NCBI GenBank assembly: GCA_964414415.1
Contig: CAYPWJ010000001.1
Location: forward strand, 1-64,000
Length of the DNA: 64,000 nucleotides
Origin: CAZESS01 sp964414415
Lineage (GTDB): Archaea > Thermoplasmatota > E2 > UBA202 > DSCA01
Reading direction: 5' to 3'
Every line of letters begins with the position of its first letter. The stretch's first letter is position 1. The position numbers and the translations under genes were made by a program. Under the pieces are notes generated by a model. That model was not told where the DNA came from. It saw nothing but the letters and a program-made list of their open reading frames with translations, and did not search any database. Shown piece by piece: positions 24,728 through 35,008 of the stretch.

Positions 24728-27700
24728 ATGCTGCGAAGAGAACTTGGCTGTCTCCTGCTTTCATTAATCCTCATGCTCTCTATTTTTCCGCCGGGAGGAG
24801 TCATCCTCTCCCGTGCCAGCTTCATAGAGGTCGATGCAAGCGGCACTGAGGGTTCCTATACCCGCATCCAGAACGCCATCACAGATGCAGATACTGGAGA
24901 CACCATTTTTGTTCACGATGGCATCTATACGGAAAACGTCGTCATCGATAAACGAGTCACTGTGCAGGGCGAGAGCAAGAGCGGTACCATCATAGATGGC
25001 GGTGGAAAAGGCAACGTGGTCACTATAAACGCCGGTGGAGCTGTCCTTGCTGGAGTCTCTATAAGAAACAGCGGTGCAGGCGACAACGCAGGCGTCCGCT
25101 TTGACGGGGTATCGCAGGCGATGATTACCGACTGCCGGTTGCATGACAATCAATACGGTGTCAGACTGTTCCAAGCAGACTCCATCACCATTACAGAGAA
25201 CGCCATCGTCAATTCATCGTCTACCGGCCTATATATTGGCTCCCACTGCATCGAGGCACTTATCTTTCACAACAACTTTCTCGACAATGGAGATAACGCA
25301 TTCGACGAAGGAACTGACAACCAGTGGTACAATGCCACGCTGCAAGAGGGGAACTACTGGGATAACTACGATGGAAACGATACAGACAACGACGGAATCG
25401 GCGACTCCAATTACCCCATTCCACCGTCGGTGTCCCTGAAATATGATCCCTACCCTTTGATGCATCAATACGCTGGCATCAACATCCTCCACTTGCAGGC
25501 GGAGCCGCAGATACAGGAGCCCGGCCGGCAGGTCAACGTCTCCTGCCGCATCACGAGCTCCGCCGAGGTCAACCACAGCTACATCAACATCACGATGCCC
25601 AACGGCACGTATCTCAACGCCAGCCTGCAGAGAGAAGGAAACACGAGCAACTACTATTACAGCAGGAGCTACGACGACAAAGGCACCTACCGTTACCGGG
25701 TGTGGGCCAACGACACCAACAACAACTCCATACGGTCGGCAGAAAAAAAATTCGTGGTAGCATACAAACCGAACGCCAGCTTCAGGTATACGCCGTCCAG
25801 TCCGACGCGCCTCGACGCCGTGACATTCAATGGATCCAACTCGTCCGATCCGGACGGCAGCATCGTCAACTATAGCTGGAGCCTGGGTGACGGCACCACG
25901 ACATTCGGTACAACGGTCAGCCACCAATATAGCAGCAACGACACCTTCACCGTGACGCTGACCGTCACCGACAACCACGGCGCCTGGGGCACCAGCAGCC
26001 GGAACGTCACCATCCGCAACATTCCGCCGACGGCTGGTTTCTCGTTTTCACCGGACGATCCAACCGTGGGAGAAACCATCTCCTTCTCTGAAAACGCCTC
26101 CGACCCAGACGGCACCATCGTTAAATATGAATGGAACTTCGGCGACGGTACGACCACCAGCGGAGGAGACATGACACATCCCTCCCACGTCTACCGTCGG
26201 AACGGTGTCTTCAACGTCACGCTGACCGTCACCGACTACGACACCGACACCGACACCGCAAGCCGTGAGATAACCGTCAGGGACGTCGAGTCACCGGTCA
26301 TTGAGAACGTCTCCGCGTTTCCGAATCCACAGGAACGGCACGGCAGAGTAAACATTTCCTGTACCATCATCGACGACGTCGCCGTCAGTGCAGCCAGCGT
26401 CGACATAGACGGTCCCGGCGTCGACCGCAACGCGAGTATGCACCAGGTTGACGGCACTGCGACGTGGTATTACACCGCGAACTACAGCAGCGAGGGCAAT
26501 TACACCTACACGGTATGGACGACCGACCCCAGCGGAAACACAAACCAGAGCCAGCCGCACACGTTCGAGATCATCATCCCTGCAGAGCCGCCGGAGATAC
26601 ACGAGGTACGGGAGTGGCCAACCACAAAGCAGTACGGCTTTCCGGTCAACATATCAGCCAACGTGACAGACAACGTGCGGGTGGAGACGGTGAGCGCAAA
26701 CGTGACGCTGCCGAACGGCGGCAGCGTGAACCGCAGCATGAGCCCATCCTGTATCGACGACGACTGCAACGGTATCTATTTCTATAACGAAACATATGAC
26801 ATGCTGGGAGACTACAACTACACCATATGGGCCACCGACATAAACGGCTACGTCAACCATTCCATCAGCCACAGCTTCTCCGTCATTGACACGATGTCCC
26901 CGGAGGTGAATAATCTGACTGTCACGCCCGCGGTGCAGCATCCCAACGAGACGGTCAACGTCTCCTGCACCGCCTCCGACAACCTCCAGGTAGCGAACGT
27001 CTCCATCATTGTCACCCACGGCAACGACACCGTCGCATCGAAGGAAATGAACACGTCATCCTGCTACTATCTCACGCGGAACTACAGCCAGCGGGGACGC
27101 TACAACGTCACTGTCACCGCGAGAGACACACGCGGCAACACCGCATCCTTCAGCACTCACTTCAACGTCACCTTCTTCCCGACTGCAAATTTCTCCTACA
27201 GCCCGGCTGTACCGACCAGCCAGGAGACGATAACGTTCAACGACACGAGCACCGACTCCGACGGAGACATTACGGCATGGAACTGGAGCTTCGGCGACGG
27301 GAACACGAGCACCGTCCAGCAGCCACGCCACAGCTACAGCGCCGACGGCACCTATACCGTCACGTTGACCGTCTGGGACGACGACGGTGCCACCGCCTCC
27401 ATAGCAAAGGACATCGAGATACAGAACGTTCCCCCCACCGCCAACTTCACCTACACGCCCGTGCAGCCCACCGACCTCGACGCCGTTGCGTTCAACGCGT
27501 CGGCTTCCACCGACGACGGAGACATCACAGGCTACACCTGGAGCTTCGGCGACAACGAGAGCGGTAACGGCATGACGGCGTCGCATATCTACCCGGACGA
27601 CGGCACCTATACCGTCACGCTGACCGTGACAGACGACGACGGCGCCACGGACAGCTGCAGCCGGAACGTCACCATCGACAACGTGCCACCCGTCGCAGAC

Positions 27701-28726
27701 TTTCAATACCGCGTCTACGAGAGCAATCTCTACATCGCCGTCGAGGACAACGGCTCCCGCGACCCCGACGGCGTCATCGAGGCGTGGCAGTGGAGCTTCG
27801 GCGACGGCACCACGGCAAACGGAACAAGCGCGAGGCATACCTACAGCGAGGCCGGCAGCTACCAGGTGACGCTGCAGGTCACCGACGACGACGGCGCCAC
27901 AAACACCACCTCCATACAGATACCCGTCGGCGTGTTCCTGTCAGCCAACTTCACCCACGAGACAGACCCCGCCTCGGGCGAACCCGTCGCGTTCTACGAC
28001 AACTCGTCCAACGCCGCCGCCTGGCAGTGGAGCTTCGGCGACGGTGCCACAAGCAACGAGACGCATCCCTCCCACGTCTACCCGATCGGCAACTACTACA
28101 ACGTCACGCTCACCGTCACCAACGGCAGCAAAAACGCCAGCGTCAGCAAGACAGTCCCGGTCGACACATGCATCCACATCGTCAAAAACGCGGACAACGT
28201 CGTCAACTATCTCCCGTGGCTGGGCGACGACATCACGGCCTCAGCGCTCGCCGGCGAGATCGGCAGCGACGTGATGCCGGAGGGCAGCGTCGTGAGCCGC
28301 TGGAACACAACGCGTGGCGCGTTCGACAGCTACGTCGTCGGCGTGTCTCCATCATCCTACGACTTTATCATTCATCCCTACGACGCCATCGTGCTCCGCG
28401 TTGCCTCATCGGGCACCTACACCGAGCAGGCATACCGGCTGGCGGACCGCCTCGTCCAGTTCTACAAGAACAGCAACAACGTCGTCAACCACATGGTGTG
28501 GAGCGACGTCACCTCCATCCAGGCCTCGGCGCTCGCCGGCGAGATCGGCAGCGACGTGATGCCGGAGGGCAGCGTCGTGAGCCGCTGGAACACAACGCGT
28601 GGCGCGTTCGACAGCTACGTCGTCGGCGTGTCTCCATCATCCTATGACTTTACCATCCATCCGGGCGACTGCATCGTCCTCCGCGTCGCCCAGTCAGGTC
28701 AATATCAGATAGAGGTGAATCCATGA
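24728..28726 (+). CDS. Secreted beta-helix / PKD / Ig-like modular protein
   Basis: The 1332-residue protein starts with a signal peptide (MLRRELGCLLLSLILMLS). A NosD-like beta-helix spans about 35-240, with the usual opening YTRIQNAITDADTGDTIFVHDGIY. Then come an Ig-like unit, two PKD domains, three more Ig-like units, four more PKD domains (WSFGDG signatures) and two C-terminal repeats of about 95 residues with GEIGSDVMPEGSVVSRWN. There are many N-glycosylation sequons. ATG at 24728 lies 1 base after the previous stop. The stop overlaps the dockerin gene by ATGA. No membrane anchor is seen, so it is probably held by another component. Confidence 0.88.
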   Translation: MLRRELGCLLLSLILMLSIFPPGGVILSRASFIEVDASGTEGSYTRIQNAITDADTGDTIFVHDGIYTENVVIDKRVTVQGESKSGTIIDGGGKGNVVTINAGGAVLAGVSIRNSGAGDNAGVRFDGVSQAMITDCRLHDNQYGVRLFQADSITITENAIVNSSSTGLYIGSHCIEALIFHNNFLDNGDNAFDEGTDNQWYNATLQEGNYWDNYDGNDTDNDGIGDSNYPIPPSVSLKYDPYPLMHQYAGINILHLQAEPQIQEPGRQVNVSCRITSSAEVNHSYINITMPNGTYLNASLQREGNTSNYYYSRSYDDKGTYRYRVWANDTNNNSIRSAEKKFVVAYKPNASFRYTPSSPTRLDAVTFNGSNSSDPDGSIVNYSWSLGDGTTTFGTTVSHQYSSNDTFTVTLTVTDNHGAWGTSSRNVTIRNIPPTAGFSFSPDDPTVGETISFSENASDPDGTIVKYEWNFGDGTTTSGGDMTHPSHVYRRNGVFNVTLTVTDYDTDTDTASREITVRDVESPVIENVSAFPNPQERHGRVNISCTIIDDVAVSAASVDIDGPGVDRNASMHQVDGTATWYYTANYSSEGNYTYTVWTTDPSGNTNQSQPHTFEIIIPAEPPEIHEVREWPTTKQYGFPVNISANVTDNVRVETVSANVTLPNGGSVNRSMSPSCIDDDCNGIYFYNETYDMLGDYNYTIWATDINGYVNHSISHSFSVIDTMSPEVNNLTVTPAVQHPNETVNVSCTASDNLQVANVSIIVTHGNDTVASKEMNTSSCYYLTRNYSQRGRYNVTVTARDTRGNTASFSTHFNVTFFPTANFSYSPAVPTSQETITFNDTSTDSDGDITAWNWSFGDGNTSTVQQPRHSYSADGTYTVTLTVWDDDGATASIAKDIEIQNVPPTANFTYTPVQPTDLDAVAFNASASTDDGDITGYTWSFGDNESGNGMTASHIYPDDGTYTVTLTVTDDDGATDSCSRNVTIDNVPPVADFQYRVYESNLYIAVEDNGSRDPDGVIEAWQWSFGDGTTANGTSARHTYSEAGSYQVTLQVTDDDGATNTTSIQIPVGVFLSANFTHETDPASGEPVAFYDNSSNAAAWQWSFGDGATSNETHPSHVYPIGNYYNVTLTVTNGSKNASVSKTVPVDTCIHIVKNADNVVNYLPWLGDDITASALAGEIGSDVMPEGSVVSRWNTTRGAFDSYVVGVSPSSYDFIIHPYDAIVLRVASSGTYTEQAYRLADRLVQFYKNSNNVVNHMVWSDVTSIQASALAGEIGSDVMPEGSVVSRWNTTRGAFDSYVVGVSPSSYDFTIHPGDCIVLRVAQSGQYQIEVNP
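28244..28644 (+). repeat. Intragenic 285-bp tandem duplication with a 116-nt identical core
   Basis: Bases 28244-28359 and 28529-28644 are identical over 116 nt at an offset of exactly 285 bp (95 codons). Identity drops outside this core, although the repeat unit continues at protein level. Such exactness within diverged repeats suggests recent duplication or gene conversion in the C-terminal domain of the PKD/beta-helix protein. Confidence 0.9.
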
Positions 28727-31266
28727 AAAAAATACAGAGTATAGCGATAGCGATATTGCTCACCGCCAGTGTGCTGCCGCTGCTCCACGAGGTGCAGGCG
28801 CTCGACCAGCCGTTCCCCGTCACCGGCACCATCACGGACGCCGACGGCGACGCCATCCCGACCGGCGTGCAGGTGACGGTCACCGACGTGGACAAGTCGA
28901 CCGACATGACTGTCTACACCGAGCAAAACGACGGCAGCACCGGCTTCTACCAGGCGGATCTCTTCAACCTGAAAAACTGCGAGGACGGCGACACAATCAA
29001 GGTGTCATGCACGCATAACGGCGAGACCAACGCCAAGTCGTTCGTCCTCGACGTCACCGACTCGTCGAAAAGCCTCAGCTTCTCGCTCGTCGGCGCACCG
29101 GCGGTCGCCACCGACCCGGCAGCCAGCGTCGGCAGCAGCAGCGCCACACTCAAGGGCAGCCTCGACGACCTCAACGACATCGACACGGGCGAATGCCAGG
29201 TCTGGTTCCAGTACGGCACATCGACATCCTACGGCTCAACAACGGGCAAGCAATGGATGGACAGCACGGGCTCGTTCTCCGAATCGATATCGGGGCTGGA
29301 TCCCGACACGAAATACTGTTACAGGGCCGTCGCAGAGAACAGCCAAAAAAAGAGCTACGGCTCCTCTCAGGATTTCACCACCAGCGCCACCGACCCCACG
29401 GTGTCAACACGGGAGGCCGACAGCGTCAGCTACGACAGCGCCGTCCTCAACGGCTACCTCGGCAGCCCGGGAGCGAGCACCTGCGACGTGTGGTTCGTCT
29501 ACGACACCACAAACCACGGCAGCTGGCAGGACTACCAGCACAGCACCGGAAAACAGACGACGGCCTCATCCACCTCGTTCTCGGAGTCAATCGAGCAGCT
29601 GGTCCTCGATACCACCTATCACTATCGGGCCGTCGCCGAGAACAGCGCCGGGAAATACGATGCCGGCGACGACAAGACATTCACCACACACGTCGTCGCG
29701 CCGTCCGTCACGACCGACGGCGTCGACCAGCAGAACGTCACGAGCACCAGCGCCACGCTCAGCGCCACGCTGACCGATCTCGGCGGCGAACAGCACTGCG
29801 ACGTCTGGTTCGAGTACGGCACCACCGCTTCTTATGGATACGCCACGGTCAATCTCTCGCTTGACGCCACCGGCTCGTTCAACGTCACCGTCACCGGGCT
29901 GCAGCCCGGCACCGCCTATCGCTTCCGCGCCGTCGCCAGGAACAGCCAGGGTACGGCCTACGGCACAGACCTGTCGTTTGTCACACCGGCCACACAGGCC
30001 GCCATCGAGACCAGTTCCGTCGACTACGCCGTCGTCCTCCGGGCCAACGTCACCGACCTCGGCGGCGACGAACACTGCACCGCCTGGTTTGAATACGGGC
30101 CCGAGACGGGTAACCGTACCAACACGACGCCGCCGCAGACGATATACGAGCCCGGCACGGTCACCGAGGTGCTCACCGGGCTGCAGAGCAACGTCAGCTA
30201 CCGCTACCGCGCCGTCATCAACAACAGCCAGGGTGTCACCTACGGCAGCAACCTCTCCTTCCAGATGCTGTCGCTCCCCAAACCGCCGGCCGTCGAGGAT
30301 GCCAGCGCAGCCGTCACCGGGGACAACGTGACCTTCCAGGCACACCTGACCGCGCTCGGCGACAGCTCCTCGTGCTACGTCTGGTTCGAGTACACCGGGG
30401 AGCAACGGCGGTCCACCGCCCCGCAGCGAGTCAACGGGACAGGCTCGTTCAACGCCACGGTGACCGGCCTGCCGCGGGGGAGCTACAGCTACCGTGCCAT
30501 CGCCGTCGGTGACACCGGCCGGATAGCCTACAGCCCGCCGGACAGCGTCGTCGTCGGCGACCAGGACAATGCGCCTCCCTCCATCACGCTTCTCTCGCCC
30601 GGCAACGATGAAACGGTCACGCTGGACACCTCGCTCCGCGCCTCGGTGAGCGACCCCGACGGCGACCCGGCCACCGTGACCTTCCACCTCAACGGAGCGA
30701 CAATAGCCGCCGGCACCGTCCACAACGGGACCACCAGCGTAGCGCCGTCCCTCGAATATGGGGCGACCTACACATGGCATGTCTCCGCGTCGGACGGCCA
30801 GAACACGACCATCTCCGCAGAGCGGACGTTCTCTACCGCCCCATCCATCACGGTCAACTTCACCCATGCCTTCCCGTTCAAAGGCGAGACAGCCTGGTTC
30901 GACGACGCCTCCAACGGCGCCATCGCCAGCCGCGAATGGACGTTCGACCACGGAGCGACGGCCGACGGCGCCAACGTCACCCATACCTTCGACACGGCCG
31001 GCAGCCACACGGTGACGCTCACCGTCACCGACGAATACGGCACCAGTTTTTCCCTGGAGCGAGCGGTGACCGTCTGGCGACGCGGCGACGCCAACATGGA
31101 CGGCCGCATCAACGCCCTCGACATCACAGCCGTCGAGCTGGCAATCGAGCATCTCAAGAGTGATTCATCCTACAGCTACCCGCCGCCGGCCGACGTCGAC
31201 CGAAGCGGCGACCTCACCAGCCAGGACGTGACCCGTCTCATCGAGACAATTCTTGGGTTGACATGA
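28723..31266 (+). CDS. Secreted FnIII-like repeat protein with C-terminal dockerin
   Basis: The 847-residue protein begins with a signal peptide (MKKIQSIAIAILLTASVLPLL). A beta-sandwich near 30-120 is followed by about five fibronectin-III-like repeats, each with a VWFxYGT...YRAVAENS pattern (about 125-600), then two sandwich domains, the last PKD-like. The final 60 residues are a type I dockerin: two calcium-loop/helix segments, GDANMDGRINALDITAVELAIE and ADVDRSGDLTSQDVTRLIETILG, from about residue 787. Dockerins bind cohesins, and the next gene encodes two cohesins. It is linked to its neighbours by ATGA overlaps on both sides. Confidence 0.9.
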   Translation: MKKIQSIAIAILLTASVLPLLHEVQALDQPFPVTGTITDADGDAIPTGVQVTVTDVDKSTDMTVYTEQNDGSTGFYQADLFNLKNCEDGDTIKVSCTHNGETNAKSFVLDVTDSSKSLSFSLVGAPAVATDPAASVGSSSATLKGSLDDLNDIDTGECQVWFQYGTSTSYGSTTGKQWMDSTGSFSESISGLDPDTKYCYRAVAENSQKKSYGSSQDFTTSATDPTVSTREADSVSYDSAVLNGYLGSPGASTCDVWFVYDTTNHGSWQDYQHSTGKQTTASSTSFSESIEQLVLDTTYHYRAVAENSAGKYDAGDDKTFTTHVVAPSVTTDGVDQQNVTSTSATLSATLTDLGGEQHCDVWFEYGTTASYGYATVNLSLDATGSFNVTVTGLQPGTAYRFRAVARNSQGTAYGTDLSFVTPATQAAIETSSVDYAVVLRANVTDLGGDEHCTAWFEYGPETGNRTNTTPPQTIYEPGTVTEVLTGLQSNVSYRYRAVINNSQGVTYGSNLSFQMLSLPKPPAVEDASAAVTGDNVTFQAHLTALGDSSSCYVWFEYTGEQRRSTAPQRVNGTGSFNATVTGLPRGSYSYRAIAVGDTGRIAYSPPDSVVVGDQDNAPPSITLLSPGNDETVTLDTSLRASVSDPDGDPATVTFHLNGATIAAGTVHNGTTSVAPSLEYGATYTWHVSASDGQNTTISAERTFSTAPSITVNFTHAFPFKGETAWFDDASNGAIASREWTFDHGATADGANVTHTFDTAGSHTVTLTVTDEYGTSFSLERAVTVWRRGDANMDGRINALDITAVELAIEHLKSDSSYSYPPPADVDRSGDLTSQDVTRLIETILGLT

Positions 31267-33635
31267 AAAAACGCGGGCTGCTGCTGGCGCTCCTGCTGCT
31301 CACGCCATGGCTTGCAGCTGCGGCACCGGCAGCGGACAACGCTACCGTGACGCTCCAGGCACCCTCGATGGTGGTCACCGGCCACAGCATCGCTGTCACC
31401 GTCAACGTCTCCGGCCTTGAGCATTTCAACGCAGCGAACTACTCCATCGGCTACGACCCCTCGCTCCTCACGGTGGATGCGGTGCACCCCGGCCGGATAG
31501 ACGGGACCGAGATACCGGTGACCTTCAACAGCCAGGGCGGCGTCCTCCACGTCGTCAACGCGCTCAACAGTTCAACCGTGAGCGGCTCAGGACACCTCGC
31601 CCGCGTCACCTTCACCTGCATCGGCAGCGGGACAACCGACCTCTCCATCCAGGGCAACCTCAGCGCCATTGAAAACGGGGAACAGATAGAGCTTCCGGCC
31701 ACCTGGGCCGACACCTCGCTGACCTCGACGTCGACCGTGCTGACCGTTGAGGCACCGCAAAGTGTCAGCGACACGTTCACCGCAGCGCTGGCCATCGCGA
31801 ATGTCAGCTCCCTCGACAGCTTCAACCTCACTCTCTCCTACAACCAGCACAAGCTTGGCGTCCAGCGCTACAGCAACGGCTCCGTCAACGGCACCACGAT
31901 AGCTGTATCCGGCAGCGACCGCACGGATGACGGCGCACTCAGACTCGTCGGCGTCACTAAGGGGAGCAAGGCGAGCGGCAGCGGCGTCCTGGCACACGTC
32001 ACGTTCGTCCCCAAGAACACCGGCACCGCGGTCGTCAACGTCACCGATCCAACGTTTGCGGCAGCCGGCGAAAACGGCAGCGCCATCCCTGTCTACCTCG
32101 AGGGTGCCTCGGTGGTACTGCAAAACACGACCGATCTCCCCCCAGTTGCCTCGATTGGATGGCAGCCCGGGGACCCCGTGACCGGTGACACCGTCATCTT
32201 TTCAGCGGATGGAAGCACCGACGCCGACGGCTGGATAACGAACTACACCTGGAGCATCGACGACACTTCGGCCTTCGGCAACGAAACGAGCCATCATTTC
32301 CACAGCCCCGGCACCTACCAGGTCACGCTCACCGTCACCGACAACGACGGCCTGACCGATACCACCAGCAAAACTGTGACGATTTACAACGCACCGCCCA
32401 ATGCCTCGTTTTCGTTCTCTCCGGAGCAACCCGTTGTGGGCCAGGATGTGTCGTTCACCGATACCAGCAGCGACGACAGCGGCATCGTCGCCCGGCAGTG
32501 GACATTCGGCGACGGTGCCACGAGCGGCGAGACAAACCCGTCGCACACCTACAGCGATGACGGCACCTACCAGGTCACGCTCACCGTGACCGACGACGAT
32601 GCCACGGACACCTATATGGACAACATCACGGTGACGGCAAACACGCCACCCGGGGCACCCTCGCAGCCCGCCGGCCCGTCATCGGGCACCACCGGCACCT
32701 CCTACACCTTCACGACGTCGGCGAGCGACCCAGACGGCCACGCCGTGAAATACCGGTTCGACTGGGATGACGCCACGGATACCAGATGGCGCAGCACGTC
32801 ATCCGCATCACATATCTGGAGCACCGCTGGAACGTATAGCGTCCGTGTGAAGGCCAAAGATGCCTACGGAAAGGAAAGCGATTGGTCGCCGTCACTGCAG
32901 GTCACCATCGAGAAGGTATCGCCGCCCCCACCTCCGGAGCCTCAGCCGCCATCCGCCGATTTTTCGTACAGCGCCGACGGCCGGACCGTGTCCTTCACCG
33001 ACGAGAGCAGCAACCCCGACGGCTCCATCGCCACATATACATGGAGCTTCGGAGACGGTGCATCGAGCACCCAGGCCAGCCCCGTGCATACCTACGCCAG
33101 CGACGGCACCTACACCGTCACCCTGTCCGTGACCGACAGCGACGGCATGACCGACGACGTCAGCAGAGAGGTCACCGTCGAGACGCCGGAGCCACAGCGG
33201 CCCGATCTCACAGTCACAAACATCTCAATGACGCCACCGTCGCCGCAAGATGGAGGCACCGTCCAGATCACCGTAACCGTCGCCAACGTCGGAGCCGCCG
33301 ATGCAAACCAGACCCTGCTGAACCTCTACATGGACGACGCAATAACGGGCTCCATCACGCTGCCAGCCATAGAAGCCGACGGACAGGTCGACAGGACACA
33401 GGAGGTCAACGTCACCGCCGGAAACCACGCCCTGAAGGCGATGGTCGACCCCGACGACACGGTGAAAGAGACGAACGAGAACAACAACCAAAAAACACAG
33501 TCATTTTCGGTGGCCCAAGACGGCCGAGATGACACCGGAGGAGCGTTCCCGTGGCTTATAGGAGCCGTCATCATCGCGGTGCTGGGCGGAGGAGCAGCCG
33601 TCTTTTTCATGTACAGACGGGAGATGCTGCCATGA
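31263..33635 (+). CDS. Membrane-anchored double-cohesin / PKD / CARDB protein (scaffoldin-like)
   Basis: The 790-residue protein has a signal peptide, then two cohesin-like beta-sandwiches. Unit 1 spans about 22-150 (VTLQAPSMVVTGHSIAVTVNVSGL, YSIGYDPSLLTVDAV, GSGHLARVTF) and unit 2 about 160-288 (FTAALAIANVSSLDSFNLTLSYN, ASGSGVLAHVTFVP). PKD domains, an Ig-like segment and a CARDB-like domain (about 650-750) lead to a C-terminal membrane helix (WLIGAVIIAVLGGGAAVFFMY) with a short basic tail. This is the layout of an anchoring scaffoldin. Dockerin recognition is inferred from the family and from the upstream dockerin gene. ATGA overlap upstream. Confidence 0.88.
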   Translation: MKKRGLLLALLLLTPWLAAAAPAADNATVTLQAPSMVVTGHSIAVTVNVSGLEHFNAANYSIGYDPSLLTVDAVHPGRIDGTEIPVTFNSQGGVLHVVNALNSSTVSGSGHLARVTFTCIGSGTTDLSIQGNLSAIENGEQIELPATWADTSLTSTSTVLTVEAPQSVSDTFTAALAIANVSSLDSFNLTLSYNQHKLGVQRYSNGSVNGTTIAVSGSDRTDDGALRLVGVTKGSKASGSGVLAHVTFVPKNTGTAVVNVTDPTFAAAGENGSAIPVYLEGASVVLQNTTDLPPVASIGWQPGDPVTGDTVIFSADGSTDADGWITNYTWSIDDTSAFGNETSHHFHSPGTYQVTLTVTDNDGLTDTTSKTVTIYNAPPNASFSFSPEQPVVGQDVSFTDTSSDDSGIVARQWTFGDGATSGETNPSHTYSDDGTYQVTLTVTDDDATDTYMDNITVTANTPPGAPSQPAGPSSGTTGTSYTFTTSASDPDGHAVKYRFDWDDATDTRWRSTSSASHIWSTAGTYSVRVKAKDAYGKESDWSPSLQVTIEKVSPPPPPEPQPPSADFSYSADGRTVSFTDESSNPDGSIATYTWSFGDGASSTQASPVHTYASDGTYTVTLSVTDSDGMTDDVSREVTVETPEPQRPDLTVTNISMTPPSPQDGGTVQITVTVANVGAADANQTLLNLYMDDAITGSITLPAIEADGQVDRTQEVNVTAGNHALKAMVDPDDTVKETNENNNQKTQSFSVAQDGRDDTGGAFPWLIGAVIIAVLGGGAAVFFMYRREMLP

Positions 33636-33686
33636 AACGAAACACGGAGCAGCGGTCATCCAGCAAAACAAATTTTTTCATAAACT

Positions 33687-33694
33687 TATTTAAA
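33687..33694 (+). promoter_or_regulatory. Internal TATA box before the pilin-like gene
   Basis: TATTTAAA begins 29 bases before ATG 33716. This spacing suggests that the last gene of the surface operon also has its own leaderless transcript. Confidence 0.6.
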
Positions 33695-33715
33695 CCAGCT
33701 ACGGTTAGTCCCCCG

Positions 33716-35008
33716 ATGGGAAAGAACGAGCGCGGGCAGGTCGGCGTGGTGGTGGCCATCCTGATGGTGAGCCTGTTCGTGGCGGTTATCGTCCTGGTCC
33801 AGGTCTACTATGTCCCCAACTGGATGCGAGATAGAGAGGCGACGCATATGGACACCGTCGCCAACCAGTTCTCGCAGATAAAAGCATCGATAGACATCGA
33901 AGCGATGGCACAGCGGGACATGTCACTCATCAATTCCATCACGCTGGGCAGCAAGGAGCTTCCGTTTTTCGTTTCAGCGCGTGCATTTGGCTCCCTGAAC
34001 GTTCTCTCGACCGCCAACAGCGACTTCGCAGTCGGCATATCGGGCAGCGGGCTTCCCGCGACCAGTATGTCCAGAGACGTTACCGCAAATCAGACCATAC
34101 AGCACGTTCGCTCTCTCAGCTCGTTTGACCTCCAGCTTGACATGGCGAACATGAGCGACGGTGAGCGTTTCAACGCCACGGCCGGCGGCGCCACGCTCTC
34201 AGTCCTGGTGACAGGCACCAACGGTTACTGGCAGATCGACCTCACCGTGTCGAACGCATCCGAGCCGGCGGTCTACGACCAGTCGATAGCCTGGATCCCT
34301 CAGGGAGTCACCGCGGGTACCTATTCAGTCAATCTGCTCAGCGACGACTACAAGTTCTCCACTCACGTCCTCCCCTATATCTCCTCGCCGTATAACATGT
34401 CGTTCACATTCGATCCCTCCACGGCGGCTGGAACCTTCGCCGTCAGCGGCAGCCGGTACGCCGGCGACATGACTGGGATCATGCAGCCAGACTCCATGGG
34501 CACCATCGAGTACACCTCTGAAAACGCCTACTTCGTCGACCAGACCTACGTCTACGAGGGCGGTGCCGTGGTGCTGAGCCAGTCAGCGGGGCAGGCCGTG
34601 ATATCCGCCCCCGGGATAACCGCCAGCAACGTCACCGGCCCGAACGGTGCCAGACACGTCTACGACCTGACAGTGGTGGACGTGGCGGGAGCCGCCGGCA
34701 AAAACAGTGTAAGCGGATACGGCACATATTCAATCAAAACAAACTATTCCTCCACGCGAGCGGATGCCGCCATCGCCAGCAACCTCACCGTGACCATCAA
34801 TACAAACTACCCTGCGGCCTGGGCACGATACATGGAGGGCATGCTCAACCGGTCCGGGATAACCAACTTCGAGGTCGAAGGCAACCAGAGCGAGAGCCGC
34901 GTGACCGTCACCCTCCACGGGCCGCAGACGAACGGCAGCTATGACATCAAGCTCACCGTGAGAAAAATAAACATCAGGGCGCAGGTCGGCCCCGGGTGGA
35001 TCAGTTAA
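33716..35008 (+). CDS. Pilin-like surface protein with class III signal sequence
   Basis: The product (430 residues from ATG 33716) starts MGKNERGQVGVVVAILMVSLFVAVIVLVQ. That is a short charged leader followed by one hydrophobic helix, typical of archaeal prepilins cut just before the helix. The rest is a beta-rich, Thr/Ser/Asn-rich ectodomain. An in-frame ATG at 33632 overlaps the previous stop (ATGA) and would add 28 residues, but the TATA box 29 bases before 33716 favours the shorter form. The protein may be an accessory pilin or a partner of the pilin-anchored giant. The stop overlaps the lonB stop (convergent). Confidence 0.8.
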   Translation: MGKNERGQVGVVVAILMVSLFVAVIVLVQVYYVPNWMRDREATHMDTVANQFSQIKASIDIEAMAQRDMSLINSITLGSKELPFFVSARAFGSLNVLSTANSDFAVGISGSGLPATSMSRDVTANQTIQHVRSLSSFDLQLDMANMSDGERFNATAGGATLSVLVTGTNGYWQIDLTVSNASEPAVYDQSIAWIPQGVTAGTYSVNLLSDDYKFSTHVLPYISSPYNMSFTFDPSTAAGTFAVSGSRYAGDMTGIMQPDSMGTIEYTSENAYFVDQTYVYEGGAVVLSQSAGQAVISAPGITASNVTGPNGARHVYDLTVVDVAGAAGKNSVSGYGTYSIKTNYSSTRADAAIASNLTVTINTNYPAAWARYMEGMLNRSGITNFEVEGNQSESRVTVTLHGPQTNGSYDIKLTVRKINIRAQVGPGWIS

